Below are positions 46,278-55,144 of a DNA stretch of 64,000 bases, in pieces. The notes below the pieces were generated by a model. The model was not told the DNA's origin and did no database searches. It worked only from the letters and a program-made list of their open reading frames with translations. A program made the translations under genes and the position numbers. Origin of the DNA: Phaeobacter piscinae (GTDB taxonomy: Bacteria > Pseudomonadota > Alphaproteobacteria > Rhodobacterales > Rhodobacteraceae). The stretch covers positions 62,001 through 126,000 of the forward strand of contig NZ_CP010681.1 in assembly GCF_002407245.1 (NCBI RefSeq), written 5' to 3'. Each line of letters opens with the position of its first letter. Within the stretch, counting starts at the first letter, position 1.

Positions 46278-46901
46278 ATGAACCAGCCAGCCGCCATTCC
46301 CCGTAAGGGCCGAAAATATGACCAGGTGCTTCAGGGCGCGCGGGATGTATTCATGGCCCATGGGTTTGAAGGCGCCAGCGTTGATGATATCGCCCGCAAA
46401 GCCGGTGTTTCTAAGGCGACGCTCTACAGCTATTTTCCGGACAAGCGCCTGCTGTTCATGGAGGTTGCCCGCCACGGGTGTGCCCGTCAGGCGGATAGGG
46501 CGGTAACGATCGCGTCGGGCTGTTGCGAGCCAGAGATGGCGCTGCGCGAGGCGGGTCATCATATCCTCTCAGTGATCCTGTCGGAATTTGGTGTGAAGAT
46601 GTTTCGCATCTGCGTTGCCGAGGCGGACAGGTTTCCCGACCTGGGGCGGCGGTTCTATGAAAGCGGGCCTGCGACCGTTCGGACCCAGCTGCGAGAGTAT
46701 CTGGCGGAGGCAACATCACGTGGCGAACTGAAGATCGACGATCTGGATCTGGCTGCGGATCAGTTTGCCGAATTGTGCCGCGCGGATATGTTCTTGCGCT
46801 TGCTGTTCAATATCGAAGCTGAGATCGGACTGCAGGAGCGGGAGCGGGTGGTCGATGCGGCGATCACCACATTCCTCGCTCGTTATGGCGCGTCTGCCTA
46901 A
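46278..46901 (+). CDS. TetR family transcriptional regulator
   Basis: 207 residues from ATG 46278. Residues about 10-58 form the TetR DNA-binding domain: QVLQGARDVFMAHGFEGASVDDIARKAGVSKATLYSYFPDK. The C-terminal part is helical and resembles AefR/TetR_C-type ligand domains. The ligand is unknown. Divergence from the AEC transporter and the dyads between them suggest it controls itself and possibly that transporter. It converges with the cytochrome c gene. Confidence 0.94.
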   Translation: MNQPAAIPRKGRKYDQVLQGARDVFMAHGFEGASVDDIARKAGVSKATLYSYFPDKRLLFMEVARHGCARQADRAVTIASGCCEPEMALREAGHHILSVILSEFGVKMFRICVAEADRFPDLGRRFYESGPATVRTQLREYLAEATSRGELKIDDLDLAADQFAELCRADMFLRLLFNIEAEIGLQERERVVDAAITTFLARYGASA

Positions 46902-46927
46902 ATTTTAGACGACGGACCGGAGGGGCC

Positions 46928-47476
46928 TTAGTGGGTGGTAAATTCCCTGGGCGTGTTGCGATAGATCTGGTGGCAGTTGTGACAGGCAGAGATCAGCCTT
47001 GGCAAACTGCGTCTTAGTCCTGAGGCTGAGCGGGTATTCAGCGCGCGCGCTGCTTTTTCAGCATCATCGGCATGGCGTTTGAAATCAGCCCAGTTCGTCC
47101 AAATGCCACCGCGCGCGTGTGACGAGAGATCTGTCACGTCGCGGCGGAAATGGCGTGGAATGCGGCGTGTCGACCGGACCAGGGCGCGGCGCGCCGCACG
47201 GGCACCGGATCGATCAAACGCGATATAATCCCGCGTCATTGCGGTGAGATCCTGAAGCGCCTTTTTCTGGCTGCTCATCAGGGCGATGCGCTCGGCAACA
47301 TATTTGTTCGGTGCGGGGCTTTCTGCCTCAACCTTGCCCGCGAGCAACAGCAATGCCGCCATCAGCAACAGACTACTCAACACCGCAAAGAGAGGGATCA
47401 GAAGTTGGCGGGTGTTCGGAGACACTGCGACGACCCGCGCCGGGTGGGTGCTGTCCTTTGTCAGGTGGAGTGTCAT
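46928..47476 (-). CDS. Membrane-anchored c-type cytochrome, class II-like
   Basis: 182 residues from ATG 47476; an upstream TTG at 47509 is a weaker alternative. One hydrophobic helix (about 27-47) anchors the protein, leaving a mostly helical periplasmic domain. A single heme motif C-H-N-C-H sits 16 residues from the C-terminus, the position typical of cytochromes c' and c556. The distal arrangement cannot be judged. It probably carries electrons or binds NO at the membrane. It is divergent from the ArsR gene across about 160 bp. Confidence 0.85.
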   Translation of the reverse strand: MTLHLTKDSTHPARVVAVSPNTRQLLIPLFAVLSSLLLMAALLLLAGKVEAESPAPNKYVAERIALMSSQKKALQDLTAMTRDYIAFDRSGARAARRALVRSTRRIPRHFRRDVTDLSSHARGGIWTNWADFKRHADDAEKAARALNTRSASGLRRSLPRLISACHNCHQIYRNTPREFTTH

Positions 47477-47565
47477 CGCCTGCTGTTTCCCTAACCAGAT
47501 GTGTCGCAAGGCCGCCAGATTATGCGGATCAGGTTAGATCGCGGTTAATGCGCAAACGGACTTCC

Positions 47566-47581
47566 AACAGCGAACTGTTCG
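47566..47581. promoter_or_regulatory. Overlapping palindromes upstream of the ArsR gene
   Basis: AACAG-CGAA-CTGTT (47566-47579) and CGAAC-T-GTTCG (47571-47581) overlap, 59 bp before the ArsR start and 90 bp from the cytochrome start. A dimeric regulator such as the ArsR protein itself could bind here. Confidence 0.4.
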
Positions 47582-47639
47582 ACGGCGGGCGAAATGTTTG
47601 TACTGGGCCTGATCCCGGGCGCTGGGTTAGTCTCTGTGC

Positions 47640-48341
47640 ATGAGTACGCCACGATTTGATATTCTGGGCCAGGCCCTGGCCGATGCCAGCCGCACCCGTA
47701 TGTTGTGCGAATTGCTGGATGGGCGGTCCTACACCAACAAGGAGCTGGCCTCAGCCGCAGGTGTCACCCCGCCCACTGCCACCGCGCATTTGCAGATGTT
47801 GCAGTCCGCAGGTCTGGTGGTGGCCGAAAAGCGCGGGCGCTGTGTGTTTCACCGATTGGCCAGTGCGGAGGTGGCCCATACCCTCGAACAGTTGGCGGCG
47901 ATTGCGCCGTCGGATCATCTGCATCGCGCACAGCAGCGCAAGGCGGGTCAGTTGGCACCGCTCCGTAGCTGTTACGACCATTTTGCAGGCCCGCTGGCTG
48001 TGGCGATGACTGCGCGTTTCATTGAGCTGGGCCTTCTGGTTGAGCGCAACGGAGGGTTTGAGGTGATCCCGGCGACAGAATGGGACAGGTTTGGCGTGGT
48101 GCTGCCTGACCAGCCGGGACGGCAGCCATTTGCCCGCCCTTGTATGGACTGGACCGAACGGCGTCTGCATATTTCAGGCGCTTTAGGGCGTCAGTTGCTG
48201 TCCCACGCGCTGGATGCGGGGTGGGTGAAGCGCCAGTCCGTTAAACGGGGCTTGTTGCTGACGACGCCCGGTCGGGCGGCATTTGAGCAGATCATTGGCC
48301 TGGATACGCGGTCTGTTGTGCCCGAACTTTCGCCGTCCTGA
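47640..48341 (+). CDS. ArsR-type winged-helix regulator
   Basis: 233 residues. Residues about 8-88 form an ArsR winged helix (ASRTRMLCELLDGRSYTNKELASAAGVTPPTATAHLQML). The longer C-terminal half (LRSCYDHFAGPLA and CMDWTERRLHISGALG) is shared by a two-domain ArsR subgroup of proteobacteria. Two conserved-looking Cys residues (in RSCYDH and RPCMDW) could sense metal or redox state. Metal specificity is unknown. It is followed by the DUF2794 gene after 29 bp. Confidence 0.9.
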   Translation: MSTPRFDILGQALADASRTRMLCELLDGRSYTNKELASAAGVTPPTATAHLQMLQSAGLVVAEKRGRCVFHRLASAEVAHTLEQLAAIAPSDHLHRAQQRKAGQLAPLRSCYDHFAGPLAVAMTARFIELGLLVERNGGFEVIPATEWDRFGVVLPDQPGRQPFARPCMDWTERRLHISGALGRQLLSHALDAGWVKRQSVKRGLLLTTPGRAAFEQIIGLDTRSVVPELSPS

Positions 48342-48370
48342 GGGCGGCGCAGCACGGTCGATCAGCAATA

Positions 48371-48754
48371 ATGCTTGATTTGCGGGCTGTTTGGCGCGAC
48401 GCTGTTGATATGAGCTTTGACCAAGTGCAGCCCTTCGCATCGTTTTCTGACCCGCAGCAGGTTGCCTTTCATCGGACCGAACTTTCGGTGATCCTGTCGC
48501 TCTATGGTCGTATGGTTGCCGCCGGGGAATGGCGGGACTACGGCATTTCCACCCTGCGGGATCTGGCTGTATTTTCGGTGTTTCGCCGCACGGCTGAGCA
48601 CCCATTGTACCGGATCGAAAAGCGACCCAAGCTGCGCAACCGGCAAGGACAATATGCGGTTGTCGGCATGGATGGTCAGATCCTGAAACGTGGACATGAT
48701 CTGCGAATGGTGCTGCGGGTGCTTGAGCGTAAGCTGATCAGATCGGTGACCTGA
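48371..48754 (+). CDS. DUF2794 domain-containing protein
   Basis: 127 residues, or 114 if the ATG at 48410 is used. The family core is FHRTELSVILSLYGRMVAAGEWRDYGI, then AVFSVFRRTAEHPLYRIEKRP and a final helix. DUF2794 is confined largely to alphaproteobacteria and has no known function. It lies downstream of the ArsR gene on the same strand and converges with the NlpC/P60 gene. Confidence 0.92.
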   Translation: MLDLRAVWRDAVDMSFDQVQPFASFSDPQQVAFHRTELSVILSLYGRMVAAGEWRDYGISTLRDLAVFSVFRRTAEHPLYRIEKRPKLRNRQGQYAVVGMDGQILKRGHDLRMVLRVLERKLIRSVT

Positions 48755-48791
48755 CGGCCTGACACGCGTTTGCACGGCAGCGGGTTTCGCC

Positions 48792-49637
48792 TCAGAGGAT
48801 GACGCGCCGATGGCCGGTGACCGGTCCATCACCCTCTGACATGATCCGTTCCACGGCTGCAGCGACAGGCTCCAAGGCGACGGCCATGTGATAGGCGTTT
48901 GCATGGATCATGGTTTCGGGATCCTGCACCAGTGCCACGTGCCCCTTCCAGAACAGCAGGTCACCCGATTGCAGATCGGTGGGCACAGCTGCGTTGCCAA
49001 GCGGGATATCGTCGCCCAACTCATGCTCTTGCTGGTCACTGTCACCGGGGCAAGCCACCCCGCAGGCCAGCATCGCCGCCTGAACCAGACCGGAACAGTC
49101 GATGCCCCAGCGGCTGTTGCCGCCCCAAAGATAAGGGGTCCCAAGGAACAGCTGCGCGACAGCGACCGGATCCTTGTCGGTCTGCGAAATTGGCTGCAGA
49201 TGATGCCGGGGGACGTAGCCCTGATTTGTTTCAGCAAATTTCTCGCCGAGGCTGGAGACGCGCAGCCTGCTGCCGTGGCTGAGGCTGCAGAGATCTGCGG
49301 ATTTCATATCTGCAGTGCTATAGGCATGGGTCGCCGGGGTGCAGATCCGATGCGTGACGGGCTCGGGGGACTGTTCCAGCGCCGAGGTCGGGATATAGCC
49401 GACATAGCGATCCGCAACGGCCTGCACGAAGGCCCAGCCGTCATGGTCATCGTAGATAGTGACCTCAGCCCCCAAGAGCAGTTGCCGATCCCTTGGTCCG
49501 TCCGGGCGCCGCAGGAGATTTACGACCGGTAGACAAACCTGTGCAGGCTGGCCCTCAACGATCTGCCTACCATCGGGATCCAGAGCCAGATGTGCGGCGA
49601 CTACGCGGTCGTTTGCGGGTGTGCGGCGGGGATCCAT
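48792..49637 (-). CDS. NlpC/P60 (C40) cell wall peptidase with SH3b-like domains
   Basis: 281 residues. Two SH3b-like modules (about 40-90 and 95-155) precede the C40 domain: GTPYLWGGNS.WGIDCSG with the catalytic Cys, and GHVALVQDPETMIHAN with the catalytic His. Such enzymes cut gamma-D-Glu to diamino acid bonds in murein peptides, often during recycling. No signal peptide is evident, which fits a cytoplasmic recycling role like that of YkfC. It lies 11 bp after the M17 aminopeptidase gene, which could finish degrading the released peptides. Confidence 0.92.
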   Translation of the reverse strand: MDPRRTPANDRVVAAHLALDPDGRQIVEGQPAQVCLPVVNLLRRPDGPRDRQLLLGAEVTIYDDHDGWAFVQAVADRYVGYIPTSALEQSPEPVTHRICTPATHAYSTADMKSADLCSLSHGSRLRVSSLGEKFAETNQGYVPRHHLQPISQTDKDPVAVAQLFLGTPYLWGGNSRWGIDCSGLVQAAMLACGVACPGDSDQQEHELGDDIPLGNAAVPTDLQSGDLLFWKGHVALVQDPETMIHANAYHMAVALEPVAAAVERIMSEGDGPVTGHRRVIL

Positions 49638-49648
49638 CGTCCTATCCT

Positions 49649-51043
49649 TCAGAGTTTCAGCATCTGAGGGAGCGCCTCGAACACAGCGCGCGCGCCTTGC
49701 AATGCACCACCTTTGGGGCGCGCCGGGGCTGCGCTGGGGGTCCAGCCATAGATATCGAAATGCATGTAGCGGTGTTCTTCGGCAAAACGGCGCAGGAACA
49801 GGGCTGCGGTGATTGAACCGGCGAAACCGCCGCTGGGCGCATTGTCCAGATCGGCAATCTGCGGCTCGATCATTGCCTCATAAGGGGCGTGGAAGGGCAT
49901 GCGCCAGACCGGGTCGGCGACCTTGGCTGCTGCCGCGTTGATGGCATCCGCATCAGCGTCAACATCCGTATAAAACGGCGCGAGATCCGGACCGACGGCA
50001 ACGCGGGCCGCACCGGTCAGTGTTGCCATGGAAATCAATAGATCGGGCGTCTCCTCCGCCGCATAGGCCAGCGCATCGGCCAGTACCAGCCGACCTTCGG
50101 CATCGGTATTGTTGATCTCTACGGTCAACCCGTTGCGGGCGGTCAGCACATCGCCGGGGCGGAACGCGTTGGCAGAAACACTGTTCTCGACCGCCGGGAT
50201 AAGCACACGTAACGCGACGGGCAGCTGCAGCGCCATGATCATATGGGCCAGTCCCAATACATTGGCCGCGCCGCCCATATCTTTCTTCATCAACCCCATA
50301 CTGCTGCCGGGTTTGAGGTTCAGTCCGCCAGTGTCAAAACAGACGCCTTTGCCCACAAGTGTCAGCTTGGGGCCGGTGCTGCCCCAGCGCATCTCCAGCA
50401 AGCGTGGGCGGCGGTCAGAGGCGCGGCCGACGGTATGGATCATCGGGAAATTCTGCGCCAGAAGGTCCTGATCTGCGATCACATTGATGCTTGCGCCATG
50501 TTGGTCGGCAAGTGTCTGGGCTGCCTCCTGCAGCTCTGCCGGCCCCATGTCTGCCGCAGGTGTGTTGATCAGATCCCGTGTCAGGAATTCCCCCGCAGCG
50601 AGGGCTTCGAGCCGGGCGCTATCCACACCCTCGGGCGCAATCAGATGTGTCTCGGCGTCTCGCCCTCGTTTGTAGCGGTCAAACCTGTACTGGGCGAGCA
50701 GCCAACCCAGGCACTCTGCCGGGCGGTCCTCTTGGGCAATGCCTTCGGCGAGATGGTATGTGCCCTTGGGCAGTTTGGACAGTGCACCGGCCAGGACAAA
50801 GCGGCGCCGCGCGCGGTCTTTCTCCGTACCATATCCGACCAAGGCTTGCTTTGGCTGACCATCTTTGTCCGGGAGGGTAAGGACCTGCCCAATGGCACCC
50901 TTAAACCCGTTGGCGTGCGCCCAGGTCGTAGTCTCGGCCGGTGCTTTGGCCAGCCAACCCTCGCAGGTGTTCTGATCCAGCACATGCAAAGCGATGCTTG
51001 CGGTGTCCGGTTTGGCAAAGGCAGGATGCTTGGCAGAGGGCAT
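49649..51043 (-). CDS. M17 family leucyl aminopeptidase
   Basis: 464 residues, shorter than typical PepA (about 500). The metal and catalytic segments are intact: LVGKGVCFDTGGLNLKP, MKKDMGGAA and the M17 signature NTDAEGRLVLADAL. It removes N-terminal residues from peptides using two metal ions. Its close spacing to the C40 peptidase suggests turnover of cell wall peptides. A stable hairpin lies in its leader (51131-51150). Confidence 0.95.
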   Translation of the reverse strand: MPSAKHPAFAKPDTASIALHVLDQNTCEGWLAKAPAETTTWAHANGFKGAIGQVLTLPDKDGQPKQALVGYGTEKDRARRRFVLAGALSKLPKGTYHLAEGIAQEDRPAECLGWLLAQYRFDRYKRGRDAETHLIAPEGVDSARLEALAAGEFLTRDLINTPAADMGPAELQEAAQTLADQHGASINVIADQDLLAQNFPMIHTVGRASDRRPRLLEMRWGSTGPKLTLVGKGVCFDTGGLNLKPGSSMGLMKKDMGGAANVLGLAHMIMALQLPVALRVLIPAVENSVSANAFRPGDVLTARNGLTVEINNTDAEGRLVLADALAYAAEETPDLLISMATLTGAARVAVGPDLAPFYTDVDADADAINAAAAKVADPVWRMPFHAPYEAMIEPQIADLDNAPSGGFAGSITAALFLRRFAEEHRYMHFDIYGWTPSAAPARPKGGALQGARAVFEALPQMLKL

Positions 51044-51130
51044 AGCAGGATACTCCGGCTCGGGGGGGGCGATTTGATCGTCACAGTATCTGCCACAGCG
51101 CTGTCTGCAAGCCCTGCAGTTGGCGGGGCG

Positions 51131-51150
51131 ACCCGCTGTTTCCAGCGGGT
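51131..51150 (-). promoter_or_regulatory. GNRA-capped hairpin in the M17 gene leader
   Basis: On the minus strand ACCCGCTG-GAAA-CAGCGGGT gives an 8-bp stem with a GAAA tetraloop, about 90 bases upstream of the M17 start. It lies in a 298-bp gap after the Hpt-like gene. No U-run follows, so an RNA leader structure or a rho-dependent boundary is more likely than an intrinsic terminator. Confidence 0.5.
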
Positions 51151-51341
51151 GCCGCTGGTGAATTTTTGTTGATAGAACGCCGACAAAGGCCCTGGAAAGA
51201 GCCCGGACGCATAACTTACGTCACATCGAAACCAATATGTGGTGCGCAGTCTACCCTGGGTCTGACAGGTGGAGACAGGCTCCGTCGGCGGCAGATCCGC
51301 TGTCAGACGTATCTGAGCACGTGTCCCCCCAGGATCACGCG

Positions 51342-51737
51342 TCAGACTGAAAGGTCTTGTTGCTCCCAGACGGCGGTTAGGGATCGTTCTCCAATCCGCA
51401 TCAATCGGAACAGGGTCGCAGACACCGCTGCGAAATCGTCGATATCAATCGCCCCGGTCACATCACGCGCGACCTGGGCCATTGCTGTCATCCCGATCTG
51501 ATCAGCGATGGCGATCAGCGATCGCGCGCTTTTGCGCAGGTTGGCCATATCGTTTTGCCGCCACAGCCGTTCACAATGAGACAGGCGTACGGCCAGTTCC
51601 TCAATCGCGCGACAGACCACATCTTCGGCCCCTGCTTCGCCAAGTTGCGCATAGAGATCCGACAATTTGTCGGAGTCCAGGCGCACGTTTTCTTTGTGTA
51701 TTACAGTGAGTATTTGAGCCACCACATTAAACCCCAT
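51342..51737 (-). CDS. Hpt-like helical protein lacking the phospho-histidine
   Basis: 131 residues, almost entirely helical. The central stretch LRKSARSLIAIADQIGMTAMAQVA fits the histidine phosphotransfer pattern (H-x-L-K-[GS] followed by I-G), but Ser/Ala/Arg fill the place of the His. Its family is not certain. If Hpt-derived, it could sequester a receiver domain instead of phosphorylating it. No response regulator is adjacent. It is divergent from the carbonic anhydrase gene. Confidence 0.65.
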   Translation of the reverse strand: MGFNVVAQILTVIHKENVRLDSDKLSDLYAQLGEAGAEDVVCRAIEELAVRLSHCERLWRQNDMANLRKSARSLIAIADQIGMTAMAQVARDVTGAIDIDDFAAVSATLFRLMRIGERSLTAVWEQQDLSV

Positions 51738-51875
51738 TTATTCATGCCCCCACGGCACGGGCCAAACTTGCGCCTCAGAAGTTGTCAAAAGGTTTCCAAG
51801 CAGGTGGTCAAATCTCTCGAATTTGCTAACAATCCTTGATAACAGACCTGCCAGAGGTCAATCGAGGAACAACAG

Positions 51876-52526
51876 ATGCAATTTGCCAAACCCCTGCCGA
51901 GCTATCTGGTGACGCGCTATCACGGGTGGAAAGCCACGACCTATAGCGACAATCAGGGCTGGTACCGGCGGCTTGCCAGTGAGGGCCAGCGCCCGCGCGC
52001 GATGGTTATCTCCTGCTGTGACAGCCGGGTGCATGTCACCTCGATTTTCGGCGCCGATCAAGGCGAGTTCTTCATCCACCGCAATATCGCGAATCTGGTG
52101 CCGCCCTATCAGCCGGACGGTGACCATCACGGGACCAGTGCGACCGTCGAATACGCCGTCACCGTTCTGAAAGTGGCGCATCTGATCGTATTGGGTCATT
52201 CACAATGCGGCGGCGTGCAGGGCTGTATCGATATGTGCAAAGGCCACGCGCCTGCCCTGGATGCCCAGGAGAGCTTCGTCGGGCGTTGGATGGATATCCT
52301 GAAACCGAAATTTTCGCTGGTTGAGGATATTGAGGATACCGATACCCAGGCGCGTCAGTTTGAGCGTCAGGCGGTTGTGGCATCGCTTGAAAACCTGATG
52401 ACCTTCCCGTTCATCGACAGCGCCGTACGTGATGGCACATTGAGCCTGCATGGTCTGTGGACTGATATCGGCGAAGGCGGGCTGGAGTGCTATGAACCGC
52501 GAAGCGGAAATTTCCAGCAAGTCTGA
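51876..52526 (+). CDS. Beta-class carbonic anhydrase
   Basis: 216 residues from ATG 51876, with GAGGAAC just upstream. The zinc ligands are in place: Cys and Asp/Arg of SCCDSRV, His and Cys of GHSQCGG. The tetramer-type segment RNIANLVPP is also present. It converts CO2 and bicarbonate, supplying carboxylases such as acetyl-CoA carboxylase and balancing pH. Length is normal. It converges with the DUF3095 gene. Confidence 0.96.
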   Translation: MQFAKPLPSYLVTRYHGWKATTYSDNQGWYRRLASEGQRPRAMVISCCDSRVHVTSIFGADQGEFFIHRNIANLVPPYQPDGDHHGTSATVEYAVTVLKVAHLIVLGHSQCGGVQGCIDMCKGHAPALDAQESFVGRWMDILKPKFSLVEDIEDTDTQARQFERQAVVASLENLMTFPFIDSAVRDGTLSLHGLWTDIGEGGLECYEPRSGNFQQV

Positions 52527-52559
52527 GTCGCGCAGCTGGACGGCGGGTCGGGGTGGCTC

Positions 52560-53729
52560 TCAGGCTGTCGTCCTGTCTGAGGCCGCCATCCGCAGTGCGG
52601 CCTGGGTATAGCCGCCAGAGGCGCCATCGATGAAGTGGACATGATCGTCGCGCATCACCGATGGAACAATGCAGGTCACCAGCGCCTCATCCTGTTCGTG
52701 GAGCCCGTATCGGGCATGACCGGCGGTCGCGGCTTTCTCCAGGATCCGCGTAATGTCGTCGCGCACTTGTGGTGGGCAGTCGAGCGTCAGCTTAAGGCCA
52801 TCGTCGAATTTGCGAAAATCGGCATTGGCCACCAGCATCCTGCGATAATGCTGCGCATCAAAACTGCCTAGCGGGCGCTTTCGGCTAAGGGCATACGCGG
52901 CCAATGTTGTCTGAATAAACAGCTGAGCCTTGCGCAGGATCAGAGCAGTCTTCCCGCGTGAGATCTTGGCCTCAAGGGTAAGGCCCGGCGGCGGGAAGCT
53001 AAAGCTTGGCCCCCCTTCCGGTACCGGATGGCCATTGCGCTGTAGCTGGTCCCCCACGGCCAGAATATCACCGGCAATTTTTGCAAAATCCTTGGCAGAG
53101 GCGGTCGGTTCGGGTTGCACCACCACCGAAAGGATCAGGCCGTTGCGGGCCGGTATTGTGTTCCAGCGGCAGGACAGGCCGGTCAGATCCGGTGGATCGG
53201 GCAGGGGGGCGGGCGGCACTTCAAAGCCGCCGAGCTTCATTTGCCGTTCGGCCCAGTTCAGGCCACCACCCGCGAACATCGCATAGTCAGCGGCTTCGGA
53301 TACAGCGTAGCGGGCCACAGCAACATCCAGCCCCTCGGCCCGGATCCAGGACACCGGCAGCAGAGCCGCCCGCAAGTCGATGTCAAACTCCGCGCTGGCC
53401 CAGCTGCGCAACCGAGCCAAGGTGTCACGGGCAGTGTCGGCATGTTCAGGGCCAACTGCAAAGGAGGCCCCGTCACCGCCAAACACATAGGGAAAAGGCA
53501 CACCCTGCAAGGCGTTTATCATGGCTGCGATCACCGAGGCTCCGATGGTATTCACCGTCTTGTAGCGCCCGGATGCGATCAGATCGGTGGAATTGACGAT
53601 ATCGCAGCATCCCACCATCCAGTCTCTGGGCAGCGGTGTAAAAGCGCCCGCCCGTGTCAGGCCGGCGAAATCGCGGCTGGGCGAGAGGCTTTGGTAGAAA
53701 CCATCCTGTGTCATATGCGATCCGTTCAT
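52560..53729 (-). CDS. DUF3095 nucleotidyl cyclase-like protein
   Basis: 389 residues; a start at ATG 53714 (five residues shorter) is equally possible. DUF3095 is recognised from CDIVNSTDLIASGRYKTVNTIGASVIAAM and FPYVFGGDGASFAV, which mirror class III cyclase metal (Asp) and F-G-G-D-G elements. Further family blocks are NWAERQMK and CRWNTIPARNG. Cyclase activity has not been shown for the family to my knowledge; the product would be a cyclic nucleotide. No signal peptide. Neighbours offer no clue. Confidence 0.9.
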   Translation of the reverse strand: MNGSHMTQDGFYQSLSPSRDFAGLTRAGAFTPLPRDWMVGCCDIVNSTDLIASGRYKTVNTIGASVIAAMINALQGVPFPYVFGGDGASFAVGPEHADTARDTLARLRSWASAEFDIDLRAALLPVSWIRAEGLDVAVARYAVSEAADYAMFAGGGLNWAERQMKLGGFEVPPAPLPDPPDLTGLSCRWNTIPARNGLILSVVVQPEPTASAKDFAKIAGDILAVGDQLQRNGHPVPEGGPSFSFPPPGLTLEAKISRGKTALILRKAQLFIQTTLAAYALSRKRPLGSFDAQHYRRMLVANADFRKFDDGLKLTLDCPPQVRDDITRILEKAATAGHARYGLHEQDEALVTCIVPSVMRDDHVHFIDGASGGYTQAALRMAASDRTTA

Positions 53730-53887
53730 CCTGCAGACACCATAGCCTAGCGCGACTGTGACGCACGACCAATCACGGCTAAGTGGTTTCGCGCTCTTGT
53801 GAATTGGTGCGAAATCGCCACTGTGGACCGATCAGATTTCCGGCCCGGGTCATGTGCCGGGGTCGCGCAGCTTAGTCGGGGGATTTC

Positions 53888-55066
53888 ATGCAGGTGGGGC
53901 TGATTATCTTATGTCTGGGCTATGTGCTCAGCCAGTTCTTTCGCGCATTTCTGGCGGTGCTCAGTTCTGCCCTTCAAACCGATCTGGGCGCTTCGCCGGA
54001 GGATCTTGCCTTTGCCTCCGGGCTTTGGTTCCTGACCTTCGCCGTCATGCAGCTGCCGGTGGGGTGGGCGCTGGATCGTATCGGGCCAAACCGTACTGCC
54101 GCAGCGTTGTTGCTGCTTGGCGGGGGCGGCGGTACGTTGGTGTTTGCGCTGGCCAGCCAGCCGGTTCACATCAGCCTTGCGATGGTCCTGATCGGGGTGG
54201 GATGTTCGCCTGTCCTCATGGCATCCTATTACATATTCGCGCGCGAATATCCGCCGCGCCGCTTTGCGACACTGGCGGCCTTGATGCTGGGTGTTGGTTC
54301 CCTTGGGAACCTGGTGGCGTCCTATCCGACCGCGCTTGCGGTTGAGGTCCTGGGATGGCGCGGCACATTGTTTGGGCTTGCGGGGATCTCGACTGCGGTA
54401 GCGCTTGGTATTGCGCTGACAGTGAAGGACCCGGCGCGGGTTGAGATGAGCGATGGCCCGAAGGGCTCGGTGCTGGATATTCTGCGCATGCCGGTGCTTT
54501 GGCCGATATTCATCATGATGTTTGTGGCCTATGCTCCGTCGGCTGCGCTCCGTGGCTTGTGGATCGGCCCGTATATGAGTGATGTCTTTGGCCTTGGATC
54601 TGAGGCGATCGGGGTCGCCAGTCTGGTGATGGGGGTTGCGATGATTCTCGGCACCTTTGCCTATGGGCCGCTGGATCGGCTTTTGGGAACACGCAAAGGT
54701 GTGGTGCTTGGCGGCAATCTTCTGGCCTGTGCGGCGTTGGGTGGCTTGATGCTATTCATCGACGGGCCGGTGCCATTGGTGGTGGCTCTGATGGCGGCTG
54801 TTGGTTTTTTTGGTGCGGCCTTCCCGGTCATTCTGGCGCAGGGACGCGCCTTTGTGCCGCCGCATCTGGTGGGGCGGGGGGTGACCATGCTCAACTTCTT
54901 TGGCATTGGCGGCGTGGGAATCATGCAGTTCGCCAGTGGGCGTCTGCATGCGGAAACAACCGGAGCGGAGCTTTCCTTACCGTATTTTGTCATTTTTGGT
55001 TTCCTCCTCGCGTTTCTGGCGGCCGGGTGCGCAATATATCTGCTCAGCCGCGACAGCTTGGATTGA
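53888..55066 (+). CDS. Major facilitator superfamily transporter
   Basis: 392 residues with about twelve membrane helices. The loop 2-3 motif appears as PVGWALDRIGPNRTAA, and the loop 8-9 equivalent as GPLDRLLGTRKGVVLGG. It resembles NarK/CynX-like or sugar-phosphate-type MFS members only loosely. The substrate is unknown. It is followed 78 bp later by asd on the same strand, with no obvious functional link. Confidence 0.88.
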   Translation: MQVGLIILCLGYVLSQFFRAFLAVLSSALQTDLGASPEDLAFASGLWFLTFAVMQLPVGWALDRIGPNRTAAALLLLGGGGGTLVFALASQPVHISLAMVLIGVGCSPVLMASYYIFAREYPPRRFATLAALMLGVGSLGNLVASYPTALAVEVLGWRGTLFGLAGISTAVALGIALTVKDPARVEMSDGPKGSVLDILRMPVLWPIFIMMFVAYAPSAALRGLWIGPYMSDVFGLGSEAIGVASLVMGVAMILGTFAYGPLDRLLGTRKGVVLGGNLLACAALGGLMLFIDGPVPLVVALMAAVGFFGAAFPVILAQGRAFVPPHLVGRGVTMLNFFGIGGVGIMQFASGRLHAETTGAELSLPYFVIFGFLLAFLAAGCAIYLLSRDSLD

Positions 55067-55144
55067 TCTAGCCTTCCCTCGCGCGGGCTTTCCCGATAAG
55101 ACACCGCAGCCGGTCACGAGGCCGGATACAATTGGAGAAACAAA

